From Acephala macrosclerotiorum (lineage: Eukaryota; Ascomycota; Leotiomycetes; Helotiales; Mollisiaceae), in NCBI GenBank assembly GCA_014904845.1, contig MU119297.1, positions 1 to 64,000 on the forward strand: a DNA stretch of 64,000 bases. Direction: 5' to 3'. The position numbers and the translations under genes were made by a program. Of this stretch, positions 31,484-43,471 are shown piece after piece. The stretch's first letter is position 1, and each line of letters opens with the position of its first letter. The notes beneath the pieces are model-generated. The model searched no databases. It was not told where the DNA came from and saw nothing but the letters and a program-made list of their open reading frames with translations.

Positions 31484-34419
31484 ATGGATCTATTGACAGC
31501 ATTCTCGCTAGCAGGGACCATCGTTCAGTTTGTGGACTTTGGTAGCAAGTTGTTATCCCGGAGCCATGAAATCTACCAATCCACGGGCGGGCGGCTGGCT
31601 GTTGATGAGGAACTTGAACTCATCACTGCCGACTTATCTGCTCTCGTAAACAAGATACGGAATGCCAGAGTCCAAGATTCGAATAAAGCACCCATTCACG
31701 CCAGCAAATCTCAACAAGCGATCTTCGAGAAGATATGCGACGAGGCTACTCAAATTGCTCAAACAATACTCCTCAAACTCGCGAAGTTGAAGATCGACGA
31801 CTCAAAGAATCGAAAACTTGAGTCTTTTAGAATTGTTTGGAAGCGGATATGGTCTCAGAGCGAGATTGATGATTTACTCGGCCGTCTCTCTCGTCTCAAG
31901 GATGTCATCAACGCGGAAGCATTAACTTCGATTCTGTAAGTTGCATATCTAGACAGTTAGATGCAAGCCGACTGAACTTATAGCCAAAATACAAACGAAC
32001 TCAATGTTCGCACGTTAGCTCGTTTCGACAGCCTCGATCAACAAACGCAACTGATTCTCACATCCTTACTACAGAGCAATCAGGACCGAACACGAGAAAT
32101 CTTGACGTCTGTCGCCCAACTTATGAGCCGCCTCGAAACCTTCAATCTAGAAGAGCATCGCCGAACCCGTGAGATGATCATCGAGAGACATGCGACTGAT
32201 CCAACACTCCAAGCGATCGAGGACATCACACCAAGCGTCGAAATCCTCGCTGTGTCTCAGCAGGAGGAGAGTTTCCTACGAGCTTCTGTTCAAAGAGTGA
32301 AGAACGTCGGTGGTCCAATCTGGCGACATGGCTGAAGTATGGAAACGGACTCTACTGGATTAGCGGTAAACCAGGCTCTGATAAATCGACGCTCATGAAG
32401 CATATCTATGATGAGGATCGGACACGACTCTTCTTGAAGGAATGGGCACAGATTGGCGAGTCGACGTCTACCCCGTTAGCGATTGCAACATTCTTCTTCT
32501 GGAATAGCGGTACACTTGAGCAACGGTCTCAGATCGGAATGCTCCGTCCGCTCCTCATTCAGGTTCTTGAACAGCAACCAGAGCTCTTGCCTGTGGTGTT
32601 TCCTGCGCTCTGGGCAAGACAGTATGGGAAAATGGTTAATAGTGGACCGTCGGTCTGGTCTGAAACCTGGACATTGAAGGTGCTTTTGACAGCTTTCAAG
32701 CGGCTGATAGGTCAGCGAGAAATACACATCAAGCTCGCGTTTTTGATCGATGGCCTTGACGAGTTTGATGGCGACCACGAGGTCTTGGCCGAACTCTTCA
32801 ACGATATCGCTTTAAGTCCAGATCAGAATAGTACCGTCAAGGTCTGCGTGTCGAGTCGACCTTGGGTGGTGTTCAAGGAAAACTTCGAAGGGTCGCCAAC
32901 TCTGCAGCTGCAAAATCTCACGCTCAACGATATCGAAAGATTTGTGAAAGAGAAGTTCATGGCGAACAGCGCATTCAAACGGCTAGCTGATCGAGAACCA
33001 AAGGCAACGTCCCAGTTGACCCAAGAAATCGCCGCAAAAGCTGAGGGTGTCTTTCTTTGGGTCCATATTGTCGTCAAAGATCTGCTGAGAGGCATAAGAA
33101 ATCGCGATAGCATACCAGATCTTTGGGCAAGACTCGAGGCACTTCCCAGGGAGCTCGAACCACTCTATCACCACATCCTGTCTTAAATGGATCCATCGTA
33201 TCTATCGTGGGCATCGAAGGCATTCCAAATCTTCCGAGCTGCTCGTGCAGTCATTGTCCCAAAAGGTCTCAACATTGGCAAAACTGAAGCTGAGCAAGGC
33301 GTTATAACTGTTGCAGAGTTGTATTTTGCCCTCGATGAAAGCCTGACAAACGAGGCTGTCGAGGCGATGTCCCAAGAAGCATTGAATATTAGATGCAGAG
33401 AGACGGAGTACCACATCACTGCCAGGTGCGCATGCTTGTTGGAAGTTGTCAAAGCCAGACACGATAGCGAAATAACATACACTGCTCCTGTACAGTTCCT
33501 CCACCGAACTGTACGCGACTTCTTGGAGGATCAAGATCGCTGGAAGGAGATCTTGGACCGCACGCAAGGCGTTCTTTTCGACCCACATTGGTACTTGATG
33601 CGCAGTCACAGTTTGATGCTACACTGGCGGTTGACGAAGGTCGACTTTATGACGAGACGATATCTGCGGGATATAACCATAACAATGCTGGCTTTTGCTT
33701 CTCGTGCAGATGCTCATACTGCCTCCCACGTGCATCAAATGAGGATCCTAGAGGATGCAAACAAGTTGATGGTCGCACATCGGAACGAGCTCAACAGTTG
33801 GCATGACTCATTCAAAGAAGAAGTACTACCTCCAAGCATCAGAACCCCCCTTATAGCATGCGCGCTGATGTTGAATGTCCCCGAATACATTTCGTCGAGA
33901 TTGCGCTACCTCGATAGTCGAGAGCCCAAGGCAACCAGAACGGCGGCGACGTATCTACTCCACAGTCGAATACTCACCAATAGATATGACAGCATAGAAG
34001 GACTACCTCACATTAACTTCAGAATGGCTTCGGTATTACTAAAGTTTGAAGCCGACGTAAACAGCAAGAATCATGCTGCCTCTGACTTGAGTAGCTGGGG
34101 GGATTTCCTGAACGACGGTCTCGGGGAGCTGAGCTCGCCGAGAAAACGGCTTGCTAATCCAGACTTCCCGCGAGTAATGAGCCTCTTTCTATCTTCGGGT
34201 GCGGATCCTCACATTTCTCTCGATGAGTCCAAACATCGAATTGGCCTACTCGAATTCTTCGAGGAGTACGTCCGTCCACATTATCCGAGTGAGGCAGAAT
34301 GTCTCCACGATGAGATCACAACAGCTTTGAAATCACCACCCGAGCCGGAGGGGCTTCGAAGCAAAGTGGTTGCGCAAGTTTGGCCCCTACTGCCGAAATT
34401 CGTTACCTCATTGTTCTAA
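31484..34419 (+). pseudogene. NACHT-type STAND NTPase, broken
   Basis: ATG 31484 starts MDLLTAFSLAGTIVQFVDFG, the usual fungal N-terminal domain of STAND proteins. A 48-nt intron (31936-31983) joins to LQNTNELNVRTLARFDS. After FLRASVQ (about 32290) the frame shifts and part of the linker is missing. The text then resumes as ERRWSNLATWLKYGNGLYWISGK. The P-loop reads GKPGSDKST, with Asp (GAT, 32380-32382) where Walker A needs Gly. Walker B (LAFLIDGLDEFDG) and sensor (KVCVSSRPW) are good. In-frame TAA 33184-33186 follows YHHILS and is followed directly by MDPSYLSWASKAFQIFRA in the same frame, then the 410-residue C-terminal region. Such proteins act in incompatibility and innate immunity; this copy is probably dead. 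Confidence 0.8.
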
Positions 34420-34864
34420 AAGCTGCAAACTCGAACTCTCTAGAAGCCGAAAAACCGCCAGCCACCTCGATCGTCCTCATCGAACCCGAGCCATATAGGC
34501 GATATTGGCACAGAGAATTATCTCCAGCATCCAGGAGAAAGGAGGTTGAATAGTGAGGAAAGCTAGGCTAGAGATTCGATAGTCAACTACCATGGGTGTG
34601 CAGTCATGCAAAGTACTTAACAAACAGCCGCGGAACACGCACAAGAAGTACGTAATGGGTCTGATGATTGTGGTGGGTAATGCAACATTGCAAGACGATA
34701 GTAGAAGATATCACCAGCTACAAGTAAGCTAAGGATACTCTCGACAGATATGCGGTGTCAAAAGCCCATGAAAGGAGAAATGGCAATGAAAATCCGGGAA
34801 CCTGAAAGACAGACCTCTCCGTTGCTCTAAAACGTTCCTACTATTGTCAAACTTCTCAGCTGCC
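34420..34864. other. intergenic, convergent 3' ends
   Basis: No gene is seen between the NACHT pseudogene (plus) and the Cys-rich membrane protein (minus). Both terminators should lie here. Confidence 0.5.
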
Positions 34865-37800
34865 TCAGAAACTCGCTCCAATCGCGACTCCTAGAAGCAG
34901 GTTAGCATGAACTCCCACAAACACAGTGTGACCTACCCATTCCAGAAAACATCGTCCAAATAAACCAAAGCAAACCTAGCTTTTGCGGATTATACTTATC
35001 TCCAGCAACTCCCACATACCCAGCCCAGAACAACCATTGCGCGATCCAGCATAATAACATTACCGGGACGACCACAAATTGAAAATGCCCCACTCGAGGC
35101 CTTCTTGCTGGCCTTATTTCCCTTCGCTCACCTTCCAACCTCCACTGCTCCTCGTTGTCCGCCCAATTTTGCCTTAGATCTCTCGTCGACTTGGAAAATA
35201 CTTCCCAGGCATCAGAGATCGCTTGCAAGTCTGCAGCTTTCTTCCTCTCTTGACATCTCATGCTCTTTAAATCTTCATTGTCGGCCGCGATTCTTTTTTC
35301 CTCCCGCTCGATTCTATCTTGAAATGGCTGAAGTCCTTTTCTAGATTCATCAAGGAGCGTCGCAACTTCAGCACGCTGTTCTTGTACCAGAGGTATTCGA
35401 CGTGTTGCGTCAACTTGATGGGCATGAGCTTCCTCCTGTCTCTTTTCAACGGTCAGGCGCCATTCATGGCTACGTTTCTCGGTCTTTTGATCTAGAACTA
35501 CACCATCTCTCTGTATTTCTCGATACTTCTCCGTCTCTTCTGGAACTTTCGTGAGTTGGACTTCGTAACGCTGTTTTCGCTGCGTCTCACTCTGCATTTT
35601 GTTGTGCCCTCGCCGAATCCTGATCGACATGTCTTTCCATGCAGTCGCGAGCTCGTTCCATTGTTGAATCACGCCTTGCAAAGACGCTCGGGCATGATTT
35701 TGTAGTGGTTCGACTTGCTCTTGCCATGGTACTCCATCGATTGGCTTCATATTCGAATGCGCCGTCTTCAGCAACTCCACCTGCTCCAAAGCTGTATCGC
35801 AATTCTCCTTCACCATTCTCTTGGTCTGCGTCCAGCCCCTACCCAGCCTCTTGATCTCATTGCTGATCTCCCACACACTCCACGCAAGAGCAGCAATAAC
35901 AAACGGCACCAGAATAAGCCACAACAACGCGCTGGCATACATAATTTTAGCCTGCTTCGCATACCCCGACCCAGCCAACTGGCCTTCCAGAAACTTTTGC
36001 CGTTGAGCATAGTTAACCGCAGAGCCTGTATAATACACACCAATGATCTGCAAGATCACTTCGCAGGATAGAATCGATGCCGCGGCGGCGAAGTACATGG
36101 ATTTCTCTTTCTGGTAAGGAAGAAGTACTACAATGAGCCATGCGAGACGAGGCCGCGTGCACCAGAAGAATGTCAGGGCTGTTATGCTGGTGTGCTCGAA
36201 ACCTGGGACGGATTTGACGATTGCGGCATTGATGGCGTTGCTGGCTACGTGCAGGACGACTGTTACAGGCCCGGTATAATACCAAGAACCTACGTCTTGG
36301 TGACCGAGGTGGCCGAACGTGAGGAATTTGATGGTGGTACGACGGCCGAGGATAGGAACGAGTACTAGCATGGCGAAGTTGACACCAGCGAACACGAGAA
36401 GCTTGCTTGAGTTTGGGGGATGAGATTGCTTGGGTGTTGTGCTAGCTAGATTTGGAGTTAAATCCCAGCTCCCAGGGATCATTTCTGATCGTTGAACTGA
36501 GAGCAAAGTGGTCCAATTCCCAGGCATGGTTGAGACATTGCCAAGTGGAAAGCAGGTATCATTGAGCCAATTGAGATATTGCGCTCGCTCCCAGGCAAGG
36601 CCACAGTTACCAGTGCAAGTATCACCGTACTTGACATCGGAACAGAAACATTCCATATCAACCATGGTTGCCGGTGAGCAATCACCATGTCCGTCGGTGG
36701 TGTTGCAAAAAGTTCTCGTGCAACTTGACTCCACCGAGTTCAATTGTCAGTCTGAATGATTTCCTGCCGAAAGACAGCCTGGCCATGGGAAGCTATCCAC
36801 CTTTGCATAGCTACTGTTGGCGATGTTGAGAGATTTGGTCCAATTGCTTGGCATGCCAGGGAAGCCTGAGATAGTTCCGCAAGTATTGTTCATCCATAGT
36901 AGCAGGCCTGTTTCTTGCATGCTCGAGTTGCATGGCCCAGTACTTGCAATGCAACTGCTGTACTTGACTTGAGAGCAAAAGCATGGCATATTGACTAAAT
37001 ATTCAGCTTGGCAGTCCCCGTTCACATCCACACTACCGCAGAGTTCTCTCGTGCAGCTGGATATCGAGGAGGTGATTTGGCAACCCGAATCGCTCGATGC
37101 TTGAGAGCAACTGGGTCCTGGAAACGATGCATTCGAAAAGGTATTATTGACGACAGCGAGAGAGTCGGTCCAACGATCTGGCATACCAATGAAGCCATCA
37201 AGTTGTCCACAGGTAGTATTTAACCACAACAGAAGACTCGTCGGCTCAAGATTCGCGTTGCACAACCCGCCACAATTGGATTGGAGATCGCTCCATTTCC
37301 ATCCCGGACAAAACACAGAAAGATCCACATATAGGTTCCCACTCTGCGGTACCCCACCGATCTTGTAGCTAGGTTGAAAGACGCCTGCACCCGCAAGCCC
37401 TGCGGCAACATTCCCATCCACGAACGAAGCATTCCACTTGCCGTTCAACCACTGACAACCCGACGTACAACTCGGCAGATGATGATCGTCGATAAGGGTA
37501 TGCTTATCAGTAATAAATTGGCTAGTAAAAGGATTCTCAGTCTGGAAATGGGAAGAATCCACCACCTTCACAGCATTCACCTCCCCAGCCTCAAGAATCT
37601 TATACTCGGGTACCCCCGCCCAATTCGACGACAGGCCGCTCCACCCCGGATCCAAAGGGCAATAGACTGCTAGCCAGGCGAGATAAAGTTCTTTGTTGAT
37701 ACCAGAACTGCAGGATGGACAGGTGGAGCTGCTCATGGATTTGCAGAGACAGGAGAAATCGATGTAATAGACGTGATTCCAGCAGGTGAGAGCTACCATT

Positions 37801-38069
37801 TTGGAGCAATCCTTGACAGTGCAGGATTTTACGGCGGATTGACCTAGACAGTTGGAGTCTAGAGTTGCGCAGTTTGGGGGCCAGAGGATGTTGGAGGGGT
37901 TCATTTGGGAGCTTGTTTGGCGAGATGAGAGAGTGTGCTGGGTAGCGATGAGTGGTTGAGGCTTGATCGCTTGGACTTCTGGTAGGCCATGGGTAGCTTG
38001 GATGACCAAAAGCATGATAATAAGCATGAACATGATGGGCGAGAGACTGTGTGCCATTGAATGTCTCAT
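34865..38069 (-). CDS. Cys-rich repeat membrane protein with one in-frame TGA
   Basis: ATG 38069 opens a 1,052-codon frame, interrupted once by TGA (36747-36749) and closed by a short last exon after a canonical intron (34936-34891; GTAGGT, GCTAAC, TTCTAG). A signal peptide (residues about 1-28) precedes repeated Cys-rich ectodomain modules containing SCTxxxC, CFCSxVKY and LLWxNxTC...GMPxxWTxSL. Then come several membrane segments (residues about 555-740), a long coiled coil (about 755-1000) and further hydrophobic segments near the C-terminus. The TGA occupies the codon of a Cys that is TGC in the preceding repeat (37080-37082). The downstream part has no ATG near its beginning, so it is not a separate gene. 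Options are a nonsense allele, readthrough or selenocysteine. Family unknown; a cell-surface role is inferred. Confidence 0.72.
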
Positions 38070-38766
38070 ATTGACTTGAATAGTTTGCGAAGGATGGAAA
38101 AGGCGAGAAGGCTACAAGATGAAGCTATCATGAAGTTCACAAGCCAAATTCTCCGAAATTCGAGGCTACGCTGATAAATGAAGAGATCGAGCACACAATT
38201 GATCTTGTGGACGCCCGACTCATACTAGAAGATCTTGGCAACTATGCCTGATCTCTCGGCCTCACCTTCGTGGAATAATTAGGTTAGTCCTATCAGATCC
38301 GACGTGATGCGGTGCAACCTGCATTGCAACTGCAGAGGTGGCATCCCAACTCAGACAATTGGTCACTTGGTTTTCGGGGGTCCGTTGTCAACATTAGTCA
38401 GAAGCGCAGCCTAATAATATATGATCACGGGGTTGTCGTGCATCATTAGGGCCTTGCTAGAGCTGTTGCCCAGGCGTTTGCGCTCTCGATGTCCCAGCTT
38501 GTTCTTGCGGGGTATTCGAAACAGCTTCTTAACTGGCTTGCTATATGGTATGAGCATACGGCGCCGTAAGACTCGGAATCTGTTGCGTGAAGAGGAAATC
38601 GCGGGGCTTGATGAGGCTTTCCAGCCCCCAACGAATAAGGGACGGGGTAATTACCCCGCTAATAGCCGAAGCAGCCCTATCTTAGTAAAGAGGGGAGGTT
38701 TAGGTCCGTTCGATCATCGGGATTATGTGTATACTTGTTCCTTGAACCACCGTATCTCATGTGAAA
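38070..38766. other. intergenic
   Basis: No gene is supported. It holds the promoter of the Cys-rich membrane protein and the terminator of the S41 peptidase gene, which are arranged in tandem on the minus strand. Confidence 0.5.
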
Positions 38767-41274
38767 CTACTTTGGAAAGTTCATCACAAACTTCTCCCTC
38801 CACGCCTCACTCTTCTCACGCGGCTCACCCAAGTCCACAACCTCCATGTCTCTCTTCACCTGCTTTTTCACACTCCTCTTGTACGTGGTATTCGAAGTTG
38901 CGAAGCCACCGGCGTTACATTTTCCACCTCCCCAGGTAGCTAATGCCGCTGCTTCCCCTAGAAAATCTCGAGTCAGTGTTCCATGTTTCAAAGGACTTTT
39001 GAAGAGACTAACAAATCGCTGTCACATTTGCCATCATCGCCGGAGTATAGAACAATCTACAGTCAGCAGGCTCATAGATGAATTGCGAAGGCGTTCCATC
39101 TTCAAGATTGGATGGAAGGATGTTGTCGCGAACATTAAGAGATGTGTCTACTCCCAGTCAGTCTACCCCTCACATCGACCAAAATAGAGAACTCACCAGT
39201 ACTCCTCTCATACGGCAGCATATTCGTCAAAGGCGTGATCAGCGCAGTCTGCGCCGCAGTGGAAATATCAAGTTCCAGCACCGCATTCGCCAAATAAGTA
39301 ATAAACGAATACCCGTAATTATTCGTCCCCCTCACTCCACCAACAGCTTGAATTATCGGTGTCGTACCATTCGTACTAGGTCGTCCACCAAAAGCGATTG
39401 ATTTCACACCACCTTGTGTACGCATGAACTCGCTGAAAATGGTGCAGGTTGAAGCGCAGTATCCATCATAGATCATCACGATGTCTTCGGCTGCGAAGGG
39501 TTGGGTGAAGTTTGTTCGGGGGCCGTAACCTGTGATCCATTCGCCCATGCCGTAAGTTTCGTTGACTTGAATTTGTGAGTGATTATCGAGCCGAGCTTGG
39601 AAGGGACCTACTGGTCGTCAGATTGTCGTTGAAATTCCATCTGATGATGTTGGTGAAATTATCTCCGTAGTACTCATGTGGAGCGAACTTCTCGTCGTAG
39701 CTTGAGAAGTGTTCATTGTTGATGTTATAATCATACCTGTAATTCGGTACTGATTCCCACAAACTGACTTCAAAGTCACTGCTTGACGTATAAGGATCGA
39801 AGTCTGGAGGGAAAGCACTCGAGATCGTCTGTGCAAGCGCCATAAATTCCGGAGTATCTCTAAACCGAGTGTTGCCATCCTGGACAATCTGGGGAAAGAG
39901 CTGACGGAATGTGTCATAACCCTGCAAGATAAGACCACCACCATTCGCAGCCAAATCAACGACAAGCTTTTCCTTTCCATCTGCTTTTGCAGCTGCAAGG
40001 AATTTATCGACGACTTGTTGCCATTGAACAGGAATGGTTGGCTCAAAACTGATCATTGCAAGAACAGCAACGTTAGAGTTGGGCAAGTAATACCCCGCAA
40101 CCTGTTGATCGGCACTGATGACAACGGGCAGAGGGTAGCCGGTGGCTATGACAACTTTGGAAGAGGTGGCTGTGGACGTGGCTGTGGACGTGGCTGAAGA
40201 TGTGGTCACGGATGAGGTAGCTGCTGGTGCAGCCGTTGTGGTGGGGACACAGAAGTTCTGGTAAAACGAGTTTCCATCAGTGACCCCAGTAAAATTACCA
40301 ATGACAGCGGCCTTGTTCTGCACAATAAAATCCGTGCCGTTTTCGAAAGTAATTGTCGTATTTGCACCTGGGTAAATCCAAGAGAATTGTCCCGAACCCG
40401 CGAAGTAGCCTATCATCTATCAGACTTTCACATTTCATCCAAGCGAAAAGAGGTGCATACCTTGCCAGCCTGCTGACTCCGCCGCAAAGGCAGGGCTGAA
40501 GAACATCGAATTGTACAAAGCATCTGGGTCATTCAATGCGCCAAGCTGTGACAAGTCCTCAATGTACTTGGAGGCAATCTGTCCATTGATGGTTGCGAGA
40601 GCGGAAGGAACGAACGCCGAGTTTCTCGACAGAAGAACGTCCTGATACGAATACACCTTCGGCGAAGAAACCCCATCAAAACTAACAGAGACCAAAGGAA
40701 GAGGTCTCCTGAAGCCAATAGCTTTCGATCTAGATTTCTGTTAGTAAAGACCTATCAACTGGGAAGTCACTTACAAAAGGTCAGGCCGGAACCTGAAATG
40801 CCCATCGTGTGCTGAGTTGAACACCTTCCAGAGCGAAGATTGAAACTGGTATTCAGTCTTGTACACCCCAGAAGAGATGTTTGCGAGGACAGCTGCAAAT
40901 CCTGCTCTGAGATCCACTGCTGGCTCGGGGTATCCTTTTGGTGGATCTTTCAGGTACTCGATGGTTGTTTGCCACTCGATGAATGGGAGTATTGCCTCGA
41001 CCAGAGTCGTGGCTTGAGTTGCATGCAATGGAACAGAGGTGAGGCAATCATAACCCAATTGAGCGTCTATCGTTGGAGTTGCTATGCGAAGTCAGTATTC
41101 AATGAACATCTGAACGGGACTGGAACTTTACGTACCTTTCGGCGAAGCTGCAAGGAAAGCAGATGCACTGCTCGAGACAACTGCACAAGCTGTAGCTGGG
41201 TCGTATCGAGGAACGGCAAGAGAGGCAGCTCCATCCAAGGCGAGCATCACGACAGAAAAATTTCGAAATTGCAT
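38767..41274 (-). CDS. secreted S41-family-type peptidase
   Basis: Seven exons (41274-41136, 41081-40775, 40729-40461, 40409-39612, 39565-39197, 39147-39013, 38957-38767) give 735 residues with all introns in frame and canonical. ATG 41274 begins a signal peptide (MQFRNFSVVMLALDGAASLA). A Ser/Thr/Ala-rich linker (SSVTTSSATSTATSTATSS) precedes the catalytic region. That region has VVDLAANGGG (the NGGG loop) and DIVMIYDGYCASTCTIFSEF, where the Ser of AST is the likely nucleophile of the C-terminal-processing (S41) fold. Many N-glycosylation sites suit an extracellular enzyme. Substrate unknown. The gene lies in tandem with the Cys-rich membrane protein, 0.7 kb apart, with no evidence of co-function. 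Confidence 0.85.
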
Positions 41275-41800
41275 CTTCACAAAGCTTTGGTTCCCAACCG
41301 ACCTGGTCTCAATGCTGACCACAGAAGTAACAACTGAAATCCTATCTTTAAGTACATCATACCGGGGAAACTCCTCTCCCGGTCATGCTTCCGTATCTTG
41401 TTCATTGCGACGATCATATGCAGCTTAGGCAATTCATATTTTTGACCTGCTCAATTGAGCTTCGCCGCTCCTTGGTTATTTGCCGGTCCAGGGGCAATTA
41501 CTCCCGATAAGAAATCGACAAGGATGTAGCTGCATAGTTTCGTGCCTTATGCCAAGGATGGCATAGTTTGTAGGCATATGATATCAGGTACAGATGAAAG
41601 TAATTCGAGCCGCATCTTGAAGCATGGGCAAAGTAGCGGTGTTGTATGGAAAGAGAAGGAGAGGAGTGATGAAAGAAAGTGCGGATCATATCCCTCGGAA
41701 CCGGGACGACGGCCCATTGAGTCTAGTGGTGGTGGGGCAAGTATGGTGGGGTAAACAGTCACGTGGAGGACCACAGACTGCGAAGAACCCTACGAAAGCA
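41275..41800. other. intergenic upstream of S41 peptidase
   Basis: No gene is seen. The promoter of the peptidase gene should be here. Confidence 0.45.
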
Positions 41801-42260
41801 GTGCTCCAGACTTTTACTCCAGACTTTTTGAAGAGCCAACTACAGAGCTTGAAAATACCCACTTTAAGCCTTTACAAGGATTTTATGACTTTTATAAAGG
41901 CTTTGAGACTACGTAAAGGGAGGTAAATAAGCTTCCATATACTTTTGTAGGGGTTAAAAACAAGGTTAAAACCACTCGAAAAGATTCCGAATATTTGCAA
42001 AGGTTACAAAAATAAAGGGTAAAGCTACTCCAATACTTATAAGGGTTGAGATCAAAAGTTAAAGCCACTCGAAAAAGTTTCGAATATTTGTAAAGGTCGA
42101 AATTAAAAATTAAAACTATTCGAGAACTTTTAAAAACTTTTATTTTTCGAAATACTTTTGAAATACTTCGGGCCGATTAAAAAAAAGTTGCTAAACGTGC
42201 TTTAAACGTGCTTTCAAGTCTATTTTATTGAATATTAACGTTAAAAAAACGAAAATAAAA
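41801..42260 (+). repeat. degenerate direct repeats in AT-rich DNA
   Basis: A block with AGGTTAAAACCACTCGAAAA, then GAATATTTGCAAAGG (from about 41969), returns as AAGTTAAAGCCACTCGAAAA and GAATATTTGTAAAGG (from about 42056). A third partial copy (AATTAAAACTATTCGAGAAC) starts near 42106. AAGCCTTTA and TAAAGGCTT near 41867-41905 can pair as a hairpin. Most differences are transitions. Confidence 0.5.
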
Positions 42261-43098
42261 AGAATTATTTTAAAATTAAAAGTTTTGTTTAAATAAGTCC
42301 TTATGCGTGGGTATAATGGGTGTGGGCGAGTGTGCAAATACAGGCAGGAGAAGAAAGAGGCAAAAAGCTTTTAAAGGATTGAAAGTTTTCTGGGAAATGA
42401 GAAGTGGATTTTTAGCTTGCCGTGCTGCGCCGAGCCTTAAATTACTCTTATTCTTAGTAGACCTAGTCGCAAATGAGAGCACCCAATTAGAGGCCCTCCT
42501 TAGCTGTTTATGCTTTTACCTGTTTTTTTGCATAAAAGTCTGGAGCATGCTTTCTCAGGGGAAAAAAAATGTAGAATCACAACCGCTTTTTCAGCTCTGT
42601 ACTTGCGACAAGAGAGGGAAATGGTCAAGGGGAAATAAGAAGATCTTTCCTTTTTGCAATCTTTTGCCGTCTTCTCATGCCTCGCGAGCCCTCACAGAGT
42701 ATACAACAAACCAACAACGCCCACCAAACCCACGACCTCCATCGCAACAAGTTTCCCACCTCCACTCTTTGTAGGAGCCGCTCTGTGCGTAGTAAAACTC
42801 CTTTCTTCGAATTGCAGATGACCGAATCGTTATTACTTGTAGAGGAAGCACGAACTGGTAACTTCATCATTTGTTTTGAAATGAGAGGGACTTCTAAAGC
42901 TCTTTTGTTTTTCGGCGGAATTGTTTTAGGGGTAGTCAAGCTTGAAAATGCGCTTTCTGTTGGCGGAAACATCGCCATGCCGATTCATTCTCCAAGCTTT
43001 TGCCTTTTCATCGACTCTCGTATTCCCATCTGAAACAAATAATTTCCCCTTAATCCAAATACTTGTGTCACCGAGTCTCGGCTCATGCTCTTGTAGCC
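42261..43098. other. no gene recognised
   Basis: A frame at 42307-42774 is open for 155 codons but lacks a domain and runs through purine- and T-rich sequence. This is probably repeat-derived or intergenic. Confidence 0.4.
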
Positions 43099-43382
43099 TA
43101 ACGAGCCTGGGATTATAAGTCTGTGTTTTACAGGGCTTTTTAAAGCTTCTCGCTAATAAATAAACGCTAAACCAAATTTCGATTTTGAATCACGAAATTA
43201 AATTGATTCAAATTTGCTTTATACACTTATTATAGCTTTATAAATATCGCACTACAAGTTCAAATAATTGCGATTTATGCGTATTTTATGCTTTTAAAGT
43301 AAAGTCGTGGAGTTTAGTTTCGTCGCTTAAAAGTGCCTTAAAAATGCCTAAAAAACACCGACTTATAGTCCCAGGCTCGTAA
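43099..43382. mobile_element. MITE-like element with 31-bp imperfect TIRs and TAA flanks
   Basis: The left end (43102 on, CGAGCCTGGGATTATAAGTC...) and the reverse complement of the right end (to 43379, CGAGCCTGGGACTATAAGTC...) match with only two or three differences over about 29 bp. TAA stands on both sides (43099-43101 and 43380-43382), like a 3-bp target duplication of the PIF/Harbinger type. The 278-bp unit is AT-rich inside and non-coding. Confidence 0.7.
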
Positions 43383-43471
43383 AGGAAGAATAACCCTCAG
43401 GTTATTAGACTTGGAGCTTGTTGAATTGATGTGCTCCACGAATTCTTACATACCCTATTCCCTTCCCCAAT

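Noticed and set aside
36670..36830. Intron removing the TGA in the Cys-rich membrane protein
   Set aside because: Nearby donors are weak (GTGGAT) and excision would remove repeat-conserved coding sequence or leave another stop.
42307..42774. 155-codon plus-strand frame as a gene
   Set aside because: No domain, composition like flanking intergenic sequence, overlaps an equally long reverse frame.
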